Source: a bacterium (GTDB taxonomy: Bacteria > Babelota > Babeliae > Babelales > Babelaceae). From it: a stretch of DNA of 15,670 bases. The stretch covers positions 1-15,670 of the forward strand of contig JAJZMR010000045.1 in NCBI GenBank assembly GCA_021847535.1, written 5' to 3'. A program made the translations under genes and the position numbers. Below, piece after piece: positions 13,445 to 15,670 of the stretch (position 1 is the first letter of the stretch; every line of letters starts with the position of its first letter). The notes below the pieces were generated by a model. That model had not been told where the DNA came from. It worked only from the letters and a program-made list of their open reading frames with translations, and ran no database searches.

Positions 13445-14089
13445 ATGAATAGCTTACTACGCGGATTATATAAAACAATTTCTCTTTCCGTTTTGATACA
13501 ACTTTTCAAAACATTAAAAGCAGGACTCTATACAACGCTCTTTTTGCCTGTTGCAGGCCCATACCTTTCATGGACAATAGTTGCCATGCCATTTTTTCTG
13601 CGCATCATAGCCATTGCCTGCATCGGTGCACCTGCAACACTCTACGCCCTTTGTTATGGATTACCCTCACTTATGGGGAGCTTATATTTTAAAGCATATC
13701 ACGAGATATTAACGGGCAAAACGCACTATGCCGCCAAAACATTTCAAGTAACCGTGCCATTAGCCTGTATGGCCCTTTTTATCATGAATCCTGTTGGCAG
13801 CAAGGCATCGCTCTATACTCTATATTGGATTTTCCCCTGCCTTTTCCCCTTGATGCCGCATAGGTCAACCTTTCTTGCGGCACTGGCAAGCTCATTGACT
13901 ATGCATGCAGTCGGGTCGGTGCTTTTTATTTATAGCTTTCCGACAATTTCTACATTCTGGATCGGCCTGATTCCACTCGTTTTTTTTGAACGATTCGCCC
14001 ATGCACTTGCCATAACGACGCTTTATACCCTCACACGTGTAATAAAAAAATGCTCTGCATCACCATTTTTACGTCTTATTTTTGCTTAG
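13445..14089 (+). CDS. Unrecognised polytopic membrane protein
   Basis: I do not recognise the family with confidence. The 214-aa product is strongly hydrophobic, with about five to six membrane segments (roughly residues 30-50, 52-82, 100-116, 122-138, 142-166, 170-196) and basic ends (N-terminal RGLYK, C-terminal RVIKKC). Conserved-looking features are PVAGPYLSW (35-43), FIMNPVG (112-118), and HAVGSVLFIYSFP followed by WIGLIPLVFFERF (154-184), where a buried Glu-Arg pair follows a helix. The general look is that of a small vitamin or precursor uptake protein such as an ECF substrate-binding component, but this is a weak guess. AAGGA (13435-13439) lies 5 nt before the ATG. UppS follows 7 nt downstream, so they are probably cotranscribed. 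Confidence 0.7.
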   Translation: MNSLLRGLYKTISLSVLIQLFKTLKAGLYTTLFLPVAGPYLSWTIVAMPFFLRIIAIACIGAPATLYALCYGLPSLMGSLYFKAYHEILTGKTHYAAKTFQVTVPLACMALFIMNPVGSKASLYTLYWIFPCLFPLMPHRSTFLAALASSLTMHAVGSVLFIYSFPTISTFWIGLIPLVFFERFAHALAITTLYTLTRVIKKCSASPFLRLIFA

Positions 14090-14096
14090 TTAACGT

Positions 14097-14912
14097 ATGA
14101 TAACCCCTATACGCATTATTATTTTCTGCCTTTGTATAACAGGTATTAACGTTCTGTGGTGGTTTAATACCCAACCGGTAAAGCAAGAACTATCTCAGCC
14201 CACAATGCCCCTGACAATACCATTACGCCATTTGGGAATTATTATGGATGGTAACCGTCGTTGGGCACGCCAACATGGCTACAAGCCATGGATCGGCCAT
14301 AAAAAAGGAATTGAACCAGTTAAGACAGCTGTTGAATTTTGCATAAAAAATAATATCCCTTTCCTCACATTATATGTTTTTTCACTTGAAAACTTTAATC
14401 GTCCGCAAGAAGAACTTTCATATCTTTTTGACATTTTAGCGCAGCAGATTTCTGATCAAGAACTTGAAGATGTTTTTAGCAAAGGCGTGAAAATATCGTT
14501 TATTGGCGATCAGGAACTTTTCCCTGAAAAAATAAAGCCCCTTATTGAAAAAGTTGAAAATAAAACAAGAAACGGTGACAAGCTGCATGTACAGCTCCTT
14601 TTTTGTTACGGTGGCCAGCAAGAAATTACTGCGGCGTGTAAAAAAATTGCTGCCGACTACGCACAGGGGAAAATTAAGGATGATGAGATCACTCCCGAAT
14701 TTATAAAAAAGCAGCTGTGGACACATCAGACCCCTGCGCCCGATTTGATCGTAAGGACAGCTGGAGATCAACGCTTAAGCAATTTCCTCACATGGGACGC
14801 CGCATATGCAGAACTTGCTTTTTTGCCATGCTTTTGGCCAGAAATTACCGCCGATATGCTCACAAAAACTGTCCAGGAGTTCTATGGCCGAAAACGGACA
14901 TTTGGGCGTTAA
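14097..14912 (+). CDS. uppS: Undecaprenyl diphosphate synthase with N-terminal membrane segment
   Basis: Cis-prenyltransferase that extends farnesyl diphosphate with isopentenyl units to the C55 carrier for peptidoglycan and surface glycans. Signatures: HLGIIMDGNRRWAR (residues 45-58) with catalytic Asp51, YVFSLENFNRP, and DLIVRTAGDQRLSNF followed by YAELAF with the magnesium-binding Glu239 and a WP pair. In the RTSGExR motif Asp replaces Glu. The 271-aa length is about 20-30 longer than most: residues 1-24 form a hydrophobic stretch (PIRIIIFCLCITGINVLWWF) like a membrane anchor, where the family is usually soluble. A start at Met37 (14205) would remove it, but neither start has a good ribosome site; coupling to the previous gene favours 14097. 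Enzyme identity firm, N-terminus uncertain. Confidence 0.9.
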   Translation: MITPIRIIIFCLCITGINVLWWFNTQPVKQELSQPTMPLTIPLRHLGIIMDGNRRWARQHGYKPWIGHKKGIEPVKTAVEFCIKNNIPFLTLYVFSLENFNRPQEELSYLFDILAQQISDQELEDVFSKGVKISFIGDQELFPEKIKPLIEKVENKTRNGDKLHVQLLFCYGGQQEITAACKKIAADYAQGKIKDDEITPEFIKKQLWTHQTPAPDLIVRTAGDQRLSNFLTWDAAYAELAFLPCFWPEITADMLTKTVQEFYGRKRTFGR

Positions 14913-15008
14913 CGTGTCGTTCACTCTTATAAAATGAATTCGAGCTGCAGACGCATTTATCAAATCTTTGGGCGAAAGCAAAGATGTGCCGCCGGGCTGC
15001 TGATAGGC

Positions 15009-15670
15009 CTAAAAACCATAATATTTTTTATACAACCAGACTTTAACCTGAGCAATAGGGTAGAGATTGTCAGCATATATCTTCCACATGCCATGGTAAT
15101 AGCCCGGTAATTCAACCACCATTCGTTGGTTATAAGGCACCAGAACCCCCTCTTGATAAACACGAACAAGTTCTTGCACGGCGCCTGCGTGGCCACTGCA
15201 TGCAGCCCTATCAAGATACCCTAAGTACTCTTTTACTTCCGGTGCAATCTGCTGATAGGCAACCCCTTGTGATTGATGAATATATAATTTACATATCCCC
15301 ATAACGCCTGCAGAAAAATAACCTTCGCGGTCCCCTAAATGTGCCAAGCGCAGATAACATTCTATACTGTAATCAGCATAACGGCTATAAAAGATGGCCG
15401 GCGTTATCGACGGTTGATAGTGAGAAACGATTCCATCAACAAACAGCCACGGGTGCTCTGCTTGAAAATATAATGCAGGCTTATATCCCTGGGCGGCAAG
15501 GCCGTCCATAATCTCAATCAGCTGCCTGCCAACAGAAATAGACTGGCCATTATTGCCCCAAAAATCTGCCTGCCTGAGGAGTTCATATGCCTGTTGAAAT
15601 AATCGGTCTTGCATGTAGCCTGTATAGATATGCCAGGCTTTATAACCAATATACCCTGCCCCGGCTGCGG
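15009..15670 (-). CDS. Sel1-like repeat protein, 5' end outside window
   Basis: Solenoid protein built of Sel1-like (TPR-related) helical repeats, a class that mediates protein contacts and is common in host-associated bacteria. Repeat-like units can be read in SIECYLRLAHLGDREGYFSA and in YLGYLDRAACSGHAGAVQEL followed by VRVYQEG (pattern A-x-x-G-x-x-x-A-x-x-x-L-x-x-x-Y-x-x-G). An ATG occurs at 15614, but the frame stays open to the window edge and reads GAGYIGYKAWHIYTGY just before it, a likely membrane segment or signal-peptide end. The true start is therefore beyond 15670. It ends at TAG (15011-15009) and converges on uppS with a 96-nt gap. No partner or catalytic function can be assigned. 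Confidence 0.72.
   Translation of the reverse strand, partial: AAGAGYIGYKAWHIYTGYMQDRLFQQAYELLRQADFWGNNGQSISVGRQLIEIMDGLAAQGYKPALYFQAEHPWLFVDGIVSHYQPSITPAIFYSRYADYSIECYLRLAHLGDREGYFSAGVMGICKLYIHQSQGVAYQQIAPEVKEYLGYLDRAACSGHAGAVQELVRVYQEGVLVPYNQRMVVELPGYYHGMWKIYADNLYPIAQVKVWLYKKYYGF

Noticed and set aside
13255..13452. 65-codon plus-strand frame opposite the HAD-IA gene
   Set aside because: It is mostly antisense to a confident gene and has no family resemblance.
14964..14985. 7-bp hairpin ATCTTTG/CAAAGAT between uppS and the Sel1 gene as a terminator
   Set aside because: The stem is weak and neither strand has a T run after it; left unassigned.
1..15670. tRNA, rRNA or other structured RNA genes
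   Set aside because: No cloverleaf-type or rRNA sequence was recognised by eye on either strand; a covariance-model scan was not possible.

Overview
The window reads as chromosomal DNA from a small-genome, AT-rich, probably intracellular bacterium. My best guess is the Dependentiae (TM6) lineage. The reasons are indirect: housekeeping genes are divergent, coding is dense with short overlaps, and the window mixes an ankyrin-repeat pseudogene, a Sel1-repeat protein, a secreted lectin-like repeat protein and a decayed IS30-type element. No rRNA or marker protein is present, so the lineage is inference.

Layout, left to right. (1) 1-1302 is the 3' part of a divergent folylpolyglutamate synthase (FolC-like) gene that begins before the window, followed by an intrinsic terminator. 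(2) 1435-3185 is a two-gene ATP synthase unit, atpB plus an extraordinary 312-residue rotor-ring subunit. The second gene encodes four fused c-subunit hairpins whose ion-binding positions read E, Q, E, D. No other ATP synthase gene is adjacent. (3) 3172-4200 (minus) is a stand-alone ATP-dependent DNA ligase of the LigD ligase-domain type, overlapping the end of atpE tail to tail. (4) 4405-7616 holds three metabolic genes on the plus strand: a GT-B glycosyltransferase, a PLP-dependent cysteine synthase/cystathionine beta-synthase-like enzyme, and an L-lactate dehydrogenase. (5) 7686-9526 is an accessory patch. It has a secreted protein with a mannan-binding (MVL-type) lectin domain and a minisatellite-encoded repeat tail, then an ankyrin-repeat pseudogene cut by a 552-bp internally deleted IS30-family element and also broken by an in-frame TAG. 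(6) 9531-13334 (minus) is a run of four enzymes: a HAD-IA phosphatase, an exported HAD-like protein with its own promoter, an NAPE-PLD-like metallo-beta-lactamase-fold hydrolase, and an MTA/SAH deaminase-type amidohydrolase. (7) 13445-14912 (plus) is an unrecognised polytopic membrane protein followed by undecaprenyl diphosphate synthase with an unusual N-terminal membrane segment. (8) 15009-15670 (minus) is a Sel1-repeat protein running off the right edge.

How it fits together: the metabolic genes suggest fermentative NADH disposal (LDH), an ATP synthase with altered ion-to-ATP stoichiometry, sulfur and S-adenosylmethionine by-product handling (PLP synthase, SAH/MTA deaminase), and envelope synthesis (UppS, glycosyltransferase). 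The accessory genes are of types often used in host contact. The strongest candidate novelty is the tetra-hairpin rotor subunit. Second is the exported lectin with its nested tandem repeats, next to an ankyrin gene in decay.
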